A stretch of DNA of 64,000 bases from NCBI GenBank assembly GCA_947462335.1, contig OX381707.1, positions 86,611,606-86,675,605 on the forward strand, in the 5' to 3' direction. Position numbers and translations under genes: made by a program. The first letter of the stretch is position 1. Every line of letters begins with the position of its first letter. This document shows, in pieces, positions 18,965 to 29,873 of the stretch. The stretch comes from Harmothoe impar (taxonomy: Eukaryota > Annelida > Polychaeta > Phyllodocida > Polynoidae). The notes beneath the pieces were generated by a model, which made no database searches, was not told where the DNA came from, and saw only the letters and a list, made by a program, of their open reading frames with translations.

Positions 18965-21476
18965 ATGAGTGACGTGTGTACGGCTGCAGACCTTGGACAT
19001 GTGCGAGGGGTGGTGGTGGGCGACTCCCTGCTGAGGTGGGCCGAGCTCCCGGGCTTTGTGTACATACCAGTGGCAACGAGCGCACAGTTAAGATGCAATC
19101 TGCAGAAAGTTCGTAAGGAGATTGGAAACTGCCTCGTGGTATGTTGCGGGTCCAACGACCTGGCGGACGGATCAAGTTACCAGGATGTGGTATCACATTT
19201 AATCGAGTTCAAAAATGAGGTAACTATCTAGTCTTCACAGTATTATACGTTAAAGTACTATAATCTAATAATAATACTACTATCCTATAATATAATAATA
19301 TAAGTCAAAGGTAATGTATTGTACAAAGTAGTAGCGGCCTGATAATTTACGAAAAACTACATTTTTTATGAGAAAGGGTTAAAAAATATGGAATATTCAG
19401 CAGACACGGTTTGTTATCTTCCACATATCTCTGTTTGTGACCGTGAAATTTTGGTGAAGGGCAGGGGCAAGCCTAAGCGGGAAAATTTTCACTTTGAATA
19501 TTTTGTGTCGTGGCTATGCGGACTACGACAATCGTGTACCAAATATCATAATTTACAAAAAACTTTATTGGGTGAGAAATGTTTGGGGGGGGGGGGGGGA
19601 AATGCAATCTTTACCATAATCAGTGTGTGAATAATATTATTGTCAATATTTTTAGGCCAGCAGGCTTTTCGATGAAGTTTTAATATGTACTGTGCCACGG
19701 CGCCGACAGCTCAAACCCTTCGTGCGGAAGACTCTGAACAAGTGAGTGCAATGTTTTTCAAGTCGGTCAAATATAAAACATGGAATACAGTTTACTTTAG
19801 GAATGTCTGTGTTGCCAGTAGTTTAATTTTTTTTTTTAAAGAAAAATGCAATTGGTCAAAAAATTAAATTATCTTTAAGAAAGTTGGTGTTCACTTTCAA
19901 CACATCAACATTTCATTGCCTTGAAATTTGGTGTAGTAAATGAAACGCTAAGTTTTAATAAGTGACTCATCTTAACAATATCTGAATTTTCAGACGCATC
20001 CGTTCCCACTTCGAGGGCAGGGTGATTGACTTGGATCGTGCCCTGCCCGAGTTTCGGCTGTTCCGCAACGACCGCATCCATCCATTGCGGGCGGGTCTAG
20101 TCAGAATCGAGAAAGCAGTGAGTGATGTGGTTAAGGTAAGTCTTAAGCACTATAACATTGAATCATTTAAAGAACAAATGCCAAATTTTGCACCATAGTG
20201 AAAACTGTTATTTTCATTTTATAAAAATAATAAAAAATAAGCAGACATAATAATAAAAGTAGCATTGATCTATATGAATAGTATAAATTTCATTCTGCCA
20301 TCTATTTCTGCCATGTATTATTAAGTCTACACATTTTCTGCCACCAGCCTCTTAGCATGGCTGACAAGCCGGAGGCAGCCAAAGAGGAGGCTGAGGTGCC
20401 CATGGAAGCCGACAATGGGGTGGCAGTAGGGGTAGACGATGGGTGGTTCGACCAGGTTCAAGAGGTAACTATAAATCTATGTTTTTAATGCTTCATACAG
20501 TAACACTGAATTAACTAAATGGTCAAACAGCACTACAAGGCACATGTTTCTTATCTCATCATAGTTGAAATGCTGCGTGCTCATTTTTCACCGGTAAAAA
20601 GGTCATCTATTTTTTCCTGTGCTGTTCTTTTCAGACAGTTGTTTGTATATTTGTTGCTATTTGTTATCAATTCAGATCAGTCAGACAGGTTGAGACGGAG
20701 CAGCACGGGTTGGTCAGATGCTAAGAGGGGGGGGACGGGGTATCATCAGGAGCCGACTCGGCCACAAATCAGTAAGTATCTCACATATAGAACTTCTTTG
20801 GTTTACTTTGTCTGTTATTTGTTAACGTGTATAACATGCATTACAGTTCTTTACTTCTGTATGCAGTTGCTCTTTGTCATACAGGGTCAGTTTACACGTA
20901 CAGTGCTTTTGGACTTACTTTGGTTTTCTTTACAGAGGGGTGGCGTACATAAACGCCAGAACCACAAGAGGCGACATGCTCGTGGTGCTCGTGGTGGTCG
21001 GGTCCCGCCAACTCGTGGTGGTCATGCTGGATATGGTGGCGCCAACCACAAGCGGGTCCTGGGAAGTCGTGGTGCAGGGCCAGTTCACTCCGTTGCGCAT
21101 CCAGGGCCAGTTCACTCCGTTGCGCGTCCAGTGGCAGTTCCAGTTCCTGCGCCGCTGCCGCGTTCAGCCAAACCAACAATTGTGATCGAAAATGTAAGTG
21201 CTTTTACAAACTTATTGAGTAAGCGCAAGTGGTGTATTTCTTTTTTTAAATTCATTTTGAAGTATTATGGTATGGAAGGGTGTTTAATGTGACAAATAGA
21301 ATCGTCCATTCAATATTAATCATTTAATACATTAAATCATTTAATACATTCTCACTATGCACCGCTATGTGGTATATCCTGCCATTGTTTAATGTGAAAC
21401 ATCACAATGTTAAACTTACCTGTGGTTCACTTTCTCTTTATTGTAGGCCACGTTCTACTGGGGTACAGAGATGTGA
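18965..21476 (+). CDS. Multi-exon SGNH-hydrolase-like gene
   Basis: Exons inferred from frame and splice signals: 18965-19219, 19656-19741, 19994-20135, 20348-20464, 20681-20771, about 20936-21193, and 21447-21476. Joins through exon 4 keep phase. Exon 1 has the nucleophile block VVVGDSLLRW and the block III motif CCGSNDLADG; exon 2 has a VLICTVP strand; exon 3 has the catalytic Asp-His motif NDRIHPL. Together these form an SGNH/GDSL esterase-like core of about 160 residues. Exon 4 is acidic, and exon 6 encodes a basic RGG/HKR-rich and PVHSVA-repeat tail. The 5-6 join does not keep phase as drawn, so that intron may be retained (the frame is open across it) or a donor is misplaced. AATAAA follows at 21669. 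It may be Helitron cargo or a neighbouring host gene. Confidence 0.6.
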
Positions 21477-21845
21477 ATAAGTCACCGTGAGCCATTGAGC
21501 TGCAATCAAAACCGTCATGTATATAATATATTATAAGTTATCTTCTCCACACCTATGTATATATATCACTACCATACATCTTATATTTTTTCATCTATTT
21601 ATATATTGTATTTAATCTATGTATATATATCAGCTAATGTCAGCCAGAAAAATTATCAGAAAAATGGAAATAAAATTAATTCTTAAATTATATTGAACTC
21701 AACGACTTTGTTGCCTTCTTTGCCACACATTGAATATAGATCAGAAAAAGGAAAATAAATAAAAATTCCAAAAGAAATCCTAGGTTTAGAAAAATTTTAA
21801 AAGAAAAAAGGTCAAAGGTAAAACACATGGCTCATTCGGGCTAAC

Positions 21846-22245
21846 TCCCGGGGGGGGGGGGCACTCTCACATTTATGTATACCATGTGTGTACATCACCC
21901 TTAATTTAGACCCCTTTTACCGGGACAAAATCCACAAGCAACACTACTGTTTTGGCGGCATAACTCCCAGATATGTGCAAAAATCAGGACCTTTTTCATG
22001 GGACATCACCCCAAATTTGCCAAAATCAACCCCTTATTTAACAGAAACTGTGGGACATTTTGGGTGGATATTCCAGGCCTTAAAACATATCCCTTTTCGC
22101 TCAAAATTGGCTGAAAAAGGACGCACAATGGCGGGTCGGCCCGTACCCGCCTGTGGGGCTAAAAAAGCACCCCTTTCCCGGTATTTTGTGTACGCATATA
22201 GTTACTATAGATGACATAGGGAGTCCCCCCCCCCCCCGGGGGGCT
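21846..22245. repeat. ~400-bp repeat bounded by G-run and C-run inverted ends
   Basis: The left end reads AACTCCC then a 12-G run and CACTC; the right end reads GGGAGT then a C-run and GGGGGGCTCAC, an inverted match. The interior has no coding signal: the ORF 21888-22214 is low confidence. It looks like a non-autonomous repeat copy. Confidence 0.5.
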
Positions 22246-22880
22246 CACTGGAAAATGATAGAAGTTTGAAAATGACAGCGTGGCTACCCGGTAGTGCTTT
22301 AACATAGGGAGTCTATGGGCGCCGACTGACAGTGGCTCAATGCTGTGGGCGGGGATATTGGAGCGCCAAATTGGTTAATCATATAGAGTAATAAACTGCA
22401 CTTACGGTTAGTTGAACTAAGTAAGTCCTGTCTCTGTTGTTCAATCATGCTGTAACGGCAATCTTGCACTCATACTAATTCAAATATACTTAGTAAATAA
22501 CTGTTCAACATGGATATAGCCTAATCGTGTTGTTTACTTGAAGCCGTTAGAAACCGGAAGTGACAGTCGCGCTGGTACCCGGGTTGAAATAACAGCGGGC
22601 CCAGCGTCCCAACTCAACTTTTCCCGCCTCCTTTTTTTCATGTTTTGTAGTAGTCGTCTAGCATGAATACTTAACCAAACAAACTAAAATAATGCAACAA
22701 AACAGTATGAATAACGTAGAAATCTAATAACGTGCTGGCCCACGCTAGTCGCTACCTAGAAGAAACACATGTATTGTATTTGACGGCTTTCTGTCTGCTA
22801 TGGAAAAACGCTGTTATCAGGTCAGCTTTGTGACGTCATGAAAGGCATGTCAAGTCAGGATCCAACATCCAAAAGGCAAC
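22246..22880 (+). promoter_or_regulatory. Possible promoter region for a small two-exon gene
   Basis: Contains ACCGGAAGTGAC (ETS-type, about 22553) and GTGACGTCATG (CRE-type, about 22830) 50 bases before the ATG at 22881. No TATA box is obvious. No protein-coding ORF is seen. Confidence 0.3.
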
Positions 22881-23864
22881 ATGTCGGCACACACTTGCCA
22901 AGTTTTCCTGATGGGGAATCTGGCGATTTATCGCCCCGTGGTTGAGCCCTGGCCTGGATCTCCGGGCGGGATTTTCAGGATTCTGCATCGGTATCAAGAC
23001 ATTAGCACTGGGACGTAAGTATCATATAACAACTAGACAATCAGTATTTTATGGGCGCCGTCAACAAATTTGCGCTATGGCTATCTGATAAAAAGTCGGC
23101 CATTTTTAAAAACCGGCACCCACCCAGTAATCCCTGCTATATTTCTAACAGTGTTAGAAAGGTGCCTGCAGAGGGGTAAAAAATAACCCTTACGTACGTT
23201 TCCAGTTTTTGAGGAACGCTTGAATTGTGGTATTCACCTTTTTTCTTTGGAAATGTGCATGTGTCACTATGCTTCAATGGGTCCTTCCATTATAAGGCCC
23301 CCAGACGGGGGGGGGGTGGCTGTGTCAATTGTTGAATTCAAGAAATGCCAATGTCCCTTGTCGATTATAAGAAATAGGTCTTGTCCCTTGTCACTAGACC
23401 CATGTCGATTTGTCGATTTTACCTGTCTGGAGCCCTATTATATACCTTTAAGGGAGTGATCATTTTTTAACAACAAGGGGGGGGGGGCGGTGTTCTTCCT
23501 CGGGATTCCCCCCCCCCCGGTAAAGGGGTTCAAATCGCCCCCCACCTAAAGGGGTGTAAAAAAACGGAAAGCCAACCCCATTTAGGGGGGGGGGGTGCTG
23601 TTTGGAAAAAGAAAAATACGTCTCTTTATTCTTTTTCTGTTATTCAATTGTAATGCATGTACTAAATCACCTATTTTTCTCTCCACTTTCCACAGAGTTT
23701 TCTACTCGTACGAGGTCCTAGTGACGCCGGCGTGTCCCTGGGCCCCGCCCGGATGGCACCTGCCGTCTAACCCTCCGCAGGCACAGGCCTTCGGCCCCAT
23801 GGGCCCTTTTGGGTTGGCACCGTTTGTGTGGGGGCCAACCCCCCAACTACTAAATGGAAATTGA
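22881..23864 (+). CDS. Small two-exon gene, ~100 aa, unknown function
   Basis: Exon 1 is 22881-23014 with a GTAAGT donor; exon 2 is 23696-23864 after CTCCACTTTCCACAG. The phase-2 join keeps the frame and ends at TGA. Neither exon contains a stop. Exon 2 encodes a proline/glycine-rich tail (PACPWAPPGW, FGPMGPFGLAPF). I recognise no domain. Support is the frame-preserving splice pair and the CRE/ETS words upstream. The 681-base intron is full of G-run repeats. It could be a host gene or a fortuitous pair. Confidence 0.4.
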
Positions 23865-23929
23865 GGTAGGTTTTTTTTAATAGAATAATTCATTATGAAC
23901 TCCACACTACTGCTTTATCCTGTAAGGGA

Positions 23930-24230
23930 GTGTTCATTTATTATTTACAGGGGGGGGGGGGTGGGTATGTGGGGGGGGGGGCGTAAACATTTCCCACCCC
24001 TTCTCAGGGGGGTGGGTAAACAATTCTTAATCCTCTTGAGGGGGGGGGGGCGTAAAAATTTAATTCCCTTTTTACCCAAGAAGCCCGCCCGTTAGTATAG
24101 TTCAAATGGGGGGGGGGTTCGGCTAGGGAGGCGCGAAACATTACACGTTCTCTAGAAGGGGGGGGGGCGTGATTATTTTTTCCCCCTTCCGCATGAAATC
24201 TCACCACCCTTCCCCCCCTGTAACTGTAAT
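23930..24230. repeat. G-run minisatellite-like repeat
   Basis: Runs of 8-12 G occur every 40-50 bases, separated by words such as CGTAAACATTTCCC and GTAAAAATTTAATTCCC. Related arrays with TTAAAATTGAATCCCCTTT are at 40504-40625 and 41149-41265, both followed by a similar GTATAGTTCAA/GTATGGTTCRA segment, so this is a dispersed family. Confidence 0.65.
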
Positions 24231-24233
24231 GTG

Positions 24234-24878
24234 GAATTCAATGCTGGACAGAAATACCAAATTTCTCTCCCCCCCACTCCCTGAGTTAGAAAATTAAGCA
24301 AATGAGCTAGGAATATTTTTCAACATTAATTGAGGGTCTATATTTATGTGTGTGTAAGTGGCAGTTTTTAGAATTTGGGCTAACTCCCTCAAAAAGTAAG
24401 ATTACTTTTGGTCAAATTGCAGTGTAAGGCAGTAGTGAGGAGTTCAATTCTGCACAGAGATACCACATTTCTCTACCCGCATCCCCTAAGTCAAAAAATT
24501 AACCAAATGAGCTAGGAATACTTTTAAACCTAAATTTAGGGTCTATATTTACATGTGTGTAAGAGGCAGTTTTTAGAATTTGGGATAACCTACTGAAAAA
24601 AAAAGATTACTTTTGATCACATTGGACGCTCAGGCAGTACTGTCGAGTTCAATGCTGGACAGAAATACCACATTTCTCTCCCCCCACCCCCTGAGTCAAA
24701 AATTAGGCAAATCATCTAGGAATACTTTTAATCAAGAATTTAGGGTCTATATTTATGTGTGTGTAAGTGGCAGTTTTTAGAATTTGGGCTAACTCCCTCA
24801 AAAATTAAGATTACTTTTGGTCGAATTGCAGAGTAAGGCAGTAGTGAGGAGTTCAATTCTGCACAGAGATACCACATT
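24234..24878. repeat. ~205-bp satellite array (left of copy A)
   Basis: Units begin GA(A/G)TTCAAT at 24234, 24440, 24645 and 24849. Units 1 and 3 share GCTGGACAGAAATACC while 2 and 4 share TCTGCACAGAGATACC, an alternating two-unit higher-order pattern. The array is interrupted by copy A after CACATT and resumes at 34283. It is related to the 210-bp satellite at 7034. Confidence 0.85.
24873..24878. repeat. Left 6-bp target-site duplication of copy A (CACATT)
   Basis: The same six bases follow the right end at 34283-34288. An intact satellite unit near 24470 reads ATACCACATTTCTCTACC without insertion, confirming duplication on insertion. Confidence 0.93.
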
Positions 24879-25335
24879 AGTAGTATAGTATGTATCGGAA
24901 CGGGACTATAGTTAAGTACTGTTTATTACTCAATCGACATGCAGCCAATCAGAGGCCTCCATTTGGTCACGTGACCGGAAGTGACCTACTTAGGGGATTA
25001 GTGGTGACGTCACGTGACCTAGTTAGCCAATCAGAGGCCTCCATTTGGTCACGTGACCGGAAGTGACCTACTTAGGGGATTAGCGGTGCATTCTGGGTAA
25101 CCCTGCAGCCAATCAGAGGCCTCCATTGGGTGACCGGAAGTGACCTACTTAGGGGATGGTGCATTCTGGGTAACCTACTGACCTACTTAGGGGACCGGAA
25201 GTGACGTCATATGACCTAATTTAGGATCACGTGATCGGAAGTGACCTGATGAGTCACGTGACCGGAAGTGACGTCACACGACTTAATGGCCAACCGGAAG
25301 CGACCTGATTGATCACGTGACCGGAAGAAGAAGAA
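24879..25335. repeat. Left terminal inverted repeat of copy A
   Basis: It matches the reverse complement of 33890-34282 closely. It includes a ~70-base internal unit (near 25150-25260) missing from the right copy. It is packed with CACGTGACCGGAAGTGACC (E-box joined to ETS-type site), CCAATCAG (NF-Y-type), TGACGTCA (CRE) and GCATTCTGGGTAACC words. Confidence 0.85.
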
Positions 25336-25542
25336 GTTGTTTTTTTTTGTTTAGGATCCCGTGACTGGAAGCGACGTCGTCACATGAGTGACGCTTTAAG
25401 AGACTGCGCGACTTACTAGTAAAAGAAGCCGTATGATAATAAAAACACAACAATATTTTCTTTTAATTTTTTTTTATTTATTTTTTTTTCAATCTTGATA
25501 AACACTCTATTTTTGAAAAGATGCACACGCTTATTTTTTTTT
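25336..25542 (-). terminator. 3' flank of PolB with minus-strand AATAAA
   Basis: A T-rich plus strand (TTTTTATTTATTTTTTTTTC at about 25471-25490) gives AATAAATAAA on the minus strand downstream of the PolB stop. The stretch 25410-25455 is an inverted match to 33308-33352 beside the Death-domain gene, so inverted homology extends inside the TIR. Confidence 0.45.
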
Positions 25543-28500
25543 TCATATCTCTAAAGGACTCGTTGTCACACCGTCAGAATGCACGCGACGCTTATAATAC
25601 AAGTAGCGCACGCCGTCTTTCTCTATGGTGTAGGTGACCATTTTGTTTCGCACCACTTTGAAATTTCTATTTACAGCAATGAGAGTTTTTCGTTGGCGAA
25701 GAACATCCAAGAAGGCGTCTGGTTCCTGGGGGTTTTGTTTCTTCTGTACGCCTTTTGCACTCCATTTTTTGGATTTTCTTTCACCGGTGTCGCTGACTCG
25801 ATCGTAGCAAATGTAAGTCTTAGGGTTGAGACTTAGGATCCCGTCACCTTCCCACTCCGCTTTCATGAGCCCCGAAGTTCTCAGATCGTGAAGGTACCGT
25901 CTCTCACAACATCCGCCGGGCGGCGCACACCATTCTCGCACTCTTTCCGTTTTTGTCTTCACGAAAAGCTCTAAGTGCTCGTCGCACACCGCTGTCGGAA
26001 GCCACTTTCGTTTCTCTCTGAAGTACGTCTCTCTCAGGCGAGGTTTCACTAGGTCATCCAACGTGGCACCGCTGAGAGCCATGTAAAGACTGTCGGTGTC
26101 CATTTGACAAAGGGCATAATCGCGCCGATTGACGAATCTATCCAAGAAGTCGTATGTGAACTCTAACATTTTCAACTTCGCGTACTGGTATACCATGAAC
26201 CCTATCTGAATAGGGAGGTTGTTCTTGACCGTTTTCGGTTGTAGTTCGACTTCAAACAGATCGGAAGTCAACTCGGACGCCTTTTTGAAGCGCCACGAAT
26301 TGGCCAATAGTTCGAACTTCCGACTGTCAGTGTATCTCACCGCCGTGTGTTTTTCTTTGTTGCAGATTGTTTTACCGTACGTAGCGTTTCCCATTAACTT
26401 GTAACAGTCTGACAGAATTTTCTCGTTCTCGTTCACGTCGCCACGTCTTCGCGCCGCCGTCACTTCGTCCGCGAAACCGGCAAAGGAGCGTTTAGGTAGG
26501 TATTCTACCACCAGCTGCACTTTGGTGACTATCAAACCGTGCTCTAAATACCACTTGAGAAGCGGCGTTCCCAAGAGAATATTTTTTCCGTGGTAACTCC
26601 CTATCAGACATCTCTGAGGCGTGCTCAACAGCTTTTCTTCCTGCGCAAAGTCTGACATGTGAGGGCCTATGTCCGATTTTGAAACGGTCGCGTTCTTGAA
26701 AACGGGGGTCATTTCTTCGAAGTACTCTCGTAGGTGAGGCGGCGTAGTGATGTCCACTTGAACTAAACCGAACATTTTCTCCTCTTTCACAGCGGAAAGG
26801 ATGTCGCTCTCGCTCATCGCGTTTCGAGACACTTTCAAAGCGTCAACCTTCCAGCGTTGTTGGGAGGCCTTGACCCGCTCATCTCGACGCTTCATCTCTC
26901 GCCATTCGCACTCCCACACGACGACCAGCTTGTAACCTAACGCTTTCAAGTAAGCGCTTACTCTGGTCGTTCTGTCGCGTCTCTCCTCTCTCAGTGAAGC
27001 GCACTGATATCGGTGCGACGGTATGCACTCGTGAGCGTGGAACCAACACCCGTGAAACTGGAAAACCGTATTAGAGGCCGCGTGAAATCCGTCCACGCGA
27101 ATTCTCCGACAGCCTACCGCCATCTCGCCGCCGTTCAGAGCGTGGCGCAGTTTCACGTCGCGGTCGTGCTCTACGAAGCGTAACCACTCCAAAGCGCTGT
27201 GAGAGTTTCTTTGCCTGATTTCGGGCTTGAACTCGGTCTCGGGCCGTCTCACCGCGTAATAGCCCGTGCAGTGCGCTTCGCTCATGCAGCGCAAGTACAG
27301 TGAGTTAGCGTCTAGTCCTAGGATGTGTTGGCACGGTCTCGCTTCTTCGCCGTACTTGTGCTCCCTTATCCGCGTGGTGCCCTTCTCGTGAAATCTATGG
27401 AAGATGATGGAAGGACCGCCGACTAGATTCTCTTTGATCAGAGCGTGGAGGACGGCGTCGAACTGGGGAAACGTTGTGAACGCGTCTTCTAGGTTTTGGA
27501 AGAGGAAGCGTAAAGTCAAACCGGCGAGAGAAACTCCGTCTTTCAACATGTCGATGCCGCGATCTTGGAAAAATTTAGCGTGATTTTTCAGAGCTTCTAT
27601 GAAAGGTTTCACGTCTTTGTTGTTGTAGTGGATCAAGTAGTCTTCCATAGTTTGCATCTTCTCGTCGGACCAAACTTTCTGACATGCGGCGTAGTCGGAT
27701 TCGGACATTTTGACGCCCGTCAGCTCGCTGTCGAAAGCCGATCTCGGCGGCAGCGTTCTGTTTGCCAGTTTCCTGGTAGACGTCATCCATTCGTAAGGAA
27801 AGTGACCTTTCTCTTCGTTCCTGGTGAAAGCTCGCAAATAGGTCGCGTAGTTGTAACCGGGTGCCAAATAGTTGACTACGTCCAAGAAAACCGTGTGCTG
27901 TGTGTAAACCGCCAAGTATTGATTGCTTCTCTTTATGACGCTGAATTCTTGGTTTCTTCGGTCTCCGGAGGCGAAGAACGAGTGAAGGCGTATTTTGATC
28001 AGGTTCAAGTCGTAACGCCCCGAGTTGAAGCCCACCACTGGAGCTTGACGGATGTATCTCAGAAGACGCTTCTTCAGTTGAACTAACGGGTGTCTGGTCT
28101 GAGCCGCAGCGAAGCCGCCTGGAGAAGGGGTGGTGAACGTCGCCTCCTCCAGCAGGAGAGCTTCACCTATCGCCGCATCTAACTTCGCTAACGTCGGTCG
28201 GTAAAGTTCTAGCACAGCTTCCCCGATCGCTTTGGCGTTCTCGTTTATGTGATTTAAAACTCGGTCCAACAAGGGGTCGGAATCTGCGTCGGACGCTCTG
28301 ACGAAGCAGACGGGCCCCTCCCACCCCGGAAAGTCGGATGCGACGCTAGCCGACAAAGGGACGTGATCCCACAGCAGGGACACGTGCTCCGTCGACGGTT
28401 CTTTGCACGGTCTGAAGAAAGCCTCGAAATCGAAGGCGATCTTGTAAGGGTAGATTCCGGAATGTCCGTCGGGGGGAAAAATGGAGAAGTCTGCTAGCGC

Positions 28501-29670
28501 TTCGAAAATCGTTCTCGAATTTTGGTAGATGCCACCTACGTAGCGCAACTTGACTTGTCGGCAAGAGGAAAGCTGGTTCCTGTGTCTCTTCAGCAAGAAC
28601 TCGGTGGTGAACGCCGCCTTACACTTGCAACATTCGTATATGCCCGCGTACGCGTTGAAGTCCGTGACGAGAGAGACGTGCAAACCGCCTTTCGCCGTCA
28701 GGTGTAGGTTGACTTTACCTCGGGCGGCCACAGTTCTGGAAGGCGGTCTGATCAGAGTAACGCGTCTTCTCAACTTCCGCCCCGGCACTTGACGCGACGC
28801 GGTGTAAACCGCTATTTGTACGTCAAACAAGTTCTCTAACGCGGGTAAGTCGCGGATGTTCAGACCCGGAAAGGATTCAGGTGTGGCAGCGGGACAGAAC
28901 TGACGTAACAAATCTGAAGCGCGCTTGCTGGTGTTGTATAAGTGAAAGGAAATGCAGCGGAAGATGCAGAGGTTGTCCTTGTTGGGAAAATCTAACACGC
29001 CGCTTCTCTTTCCAACTCGACCGGCCTGCGTGATCCTACCGCCTATGGGGAATTCCCCCGGTCCCATGTAAACGCAGATGTTCAAATTGGTAGGAAAAAG
29101 AACGTGCCACTTGGTGTCAGCGTCGCAAAGTTTCCGTACCTCCTCGCAAGCGACGGTGTTTTGCATCTTTGAGAGGAGCTCTTCCAAAGTTTCTGAATTA
29201 GTTACAGTAGGGAGCGGTTGTATGAGAGTTGCGTTGTTCTGGGAGGCGTGGAAGTAGCGCAGTTTGCTCTTGTCTTCTCTGTGTTGTAACAGTAAGCCTA
29301 CCGAGAAACCCACTTTGTATCTGAATCTTTGTGTCAAGTGAATGCGACGCATAGTATCTACAGCGTCACTCAACTCGCCGGTTGGTAGCCTGAAGTTTGT
29401 TACACTCACGCGAGTCCCGTGCATCCTGACGCCCGTTTGTATCGCAGGCCAATTCGCCGTGAACGTTTCCTCCCCGTTCGGTACAGCACATATGCGCGGA
29501 GGGACGGTCACCCCGTCCAGAGATTCGCGTCGACAAGCGCTCTTTCGGCAATCCCCTTCGCCGCATAGAGGGCAAAACTTAGCTACTACTCTACAATTTT
29601 CTACGTGTCTCTCGTGGTTGTACGCTCTTTTAAACATTTTGAAACACTTTTCGCATACGTACTGTGTCAT
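25543..29670 (-). CDS. Protein-primed family-B DNA polymerase, 1375 aa (copy A, intact)
   Basis: Replicative polymerase of the DNA_pol_B_2 type. The first true ATG is at 29670-29668; the frame extends four codons further only through a GTG. N-terminal C2H2-like cysteine pairs (residues 6-46) precede an OTU-like segment with KDNLCIFRC (about 231) and GLHVSL (about 329), then another C2H2 finger (about 347-370). Exonuclease motifs: IAFDFEAFF (411), VGFNSGRYDLN (546), YNNKDV (682). Polymerase motifs: GLDANSLY (785), KLMGNATYGK (1091), QMDTDSLY (1189) and SAKG (1304). Between A and B, residues 855-925 (VDGF..FHGCWFH..VVWECEW) resemble the Vsr-like endonuclease-fold insertion of metazoan PolB elements. 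All catalytic carboxylates are present. Priming by a terminal protein is expected, but none is identified. Confidence 0.93.
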   Translation of the reverse strand: MTQYVCEKCFKMFKRAYNHERHVENCRVVAKFCPLCGEGDCRKSACRRESLDGVTVPPRICAVPNGEETFTANWPAIQTGVRMHGTRVSVTNFRLPTGELSDAVDTMRRIHLTQRFRYKVGFSVGLLLQHREDKSKLRYFHASQNNATLIQPLPTVTNSETLEELLSKMQNTVACEEVRKLCDADTKWHVLFPTNLNICVYMGPGEFPIGGRITQAGRVGKRSGVLDFPNKDNLCIFRCISFHLYNTSKRASDLLRQFCPAATPESFPGLNIRDLPALENLFDVQIAVYTASRQVPGRKLRRRVTLIRPPSRTVAARGKVNLHLTAKGGLHVSLVTDFNAYAGIYECCKCKAAFTTEFLLKRHRNQLSSCRQVKLRYVGGIYQNSRTIFEALADFSIFPPDGHSGIYPYKIAFDFEAFFRPCKEPSTEHVSLLWDHVPLSASVASDFPGWEGPVCFVRASDADSDPLLDRVLNHINENAKAIGEAVLELYRPTLAKLDAAIGEALLLEEATFTTPSPGGFAAAQTRHPLVQLKKRLLRYIRQAPVVGFNSGRYDLNLIKIRLHSFFASGDRRNQEFSVIKRSNQYLAVYTQHTVFLDVVNYLAPGYNYATYLRAFTRNEEKGHFPYEWMTSTRKLANRTLPPRSAFDSELTGVKMSESDYAACQKVWSDEKMQTMEDYLIHYNNKDVKPFIEALKNHAKFFQDRGIDMLKDGVSLAGLTLRFLFQNLEDAFTTFPQFDAVLHALIKENLVGGPSIIFHRFHEKGTTRIREHKYGEEARPCQHILGLDANSLYLRCMSEAHCTGYYAVRRPETEFKPEIRQRNSHSALEWLRFVEHDRDVKLRHALNGGEMAVGCRRIRVDGFHAASNTVFQFHGCWFHAHECIPSHRYQCASLREERRDRTTRVSAYLKALGYKLVVVWECEWREMKRRDERVKASQQRWKVDALKVSRNAMSESDILSAVKEEKMFGLVQVDITTPPHLREYFEEMTPVFKNATVSKSDIGPHMSDFAQEEKLLSTPQRCLIGSYHGKNILLGTPLLKWYLEHGLIVTKVQLVVEYLPKRSFAGFADEVTAARRRGDVNENEKILSDCYKLMGNATYGKTICNKEKHTAVRYTDSRKFELLANSWRFKKASELTSDLFEVELQPKTVKNNLPIQIGFMVYQYAKLKMLEFTYDFLDRFVNRRDYALCQMDTDSLYMALSGATLDDLVKPRLRETYFREKRKWLPTAVCDEHLELFVKTKTERVREWCAPPGGCCERRYLHDLRTSGLMKAEWEGDGILSLNPKTYICYDRVSDTGERKSKKWSAKGVQKKQNPQEPDAFLDVLRQRKTLIAVNRNFKVVRNKMVTYTIEKDGVRYLYYKRRVHSDGVTTSPLEI

Positions 29671-29873
29671 GTTTTTTTTCACTCGGTTACCAACTACTTA
29701 GCCGTCTAACTATCTATCTATCTATCTAGCCATCTATCAATCTGTCGTCTATGTAACTATCTTTCTGTCTGCTGTCTGTGTATCCGTCTGTCTGTCTGTC
29801 TGTCTGTCTGTCTCATACAGCGTACGTCAAACGCTGTGTGTGTGTGTGTGCGCGCGTGAGCGTTGAGCGTCTC
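29671..29873. repeat. Intergenic CTAT/CTGT/GT microsatellites
   Basis: Between the minus-strand PC4-like stop and the PolB start, the sequence is CTAT, CTGT and GT simple repeats. There is room for only a short PolB promoter; a minus-strand TATA box is not evident, so PolB may be read through from the PC4-like transcript. Copy B has the same region with different repeat numbers. Confidence 0.6.

Noticed and set aside
20874..21185. Alternative frame for SGNH exon 6 rich in Val/Gln
   Set aside because: It would satisfy the donor phase of exon 5 but ends at a stop before the GTAAGT at 21194. The RGG frame continues cleanly into the last exon, so I preferred it while noting the phase conflict.
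29671..29682. Extension of PolB by four codons to 29682
   Set aside because: The upstream codon is GTG, not ATG. Copy B shares the ATG at the MTQ position, so I used that start.
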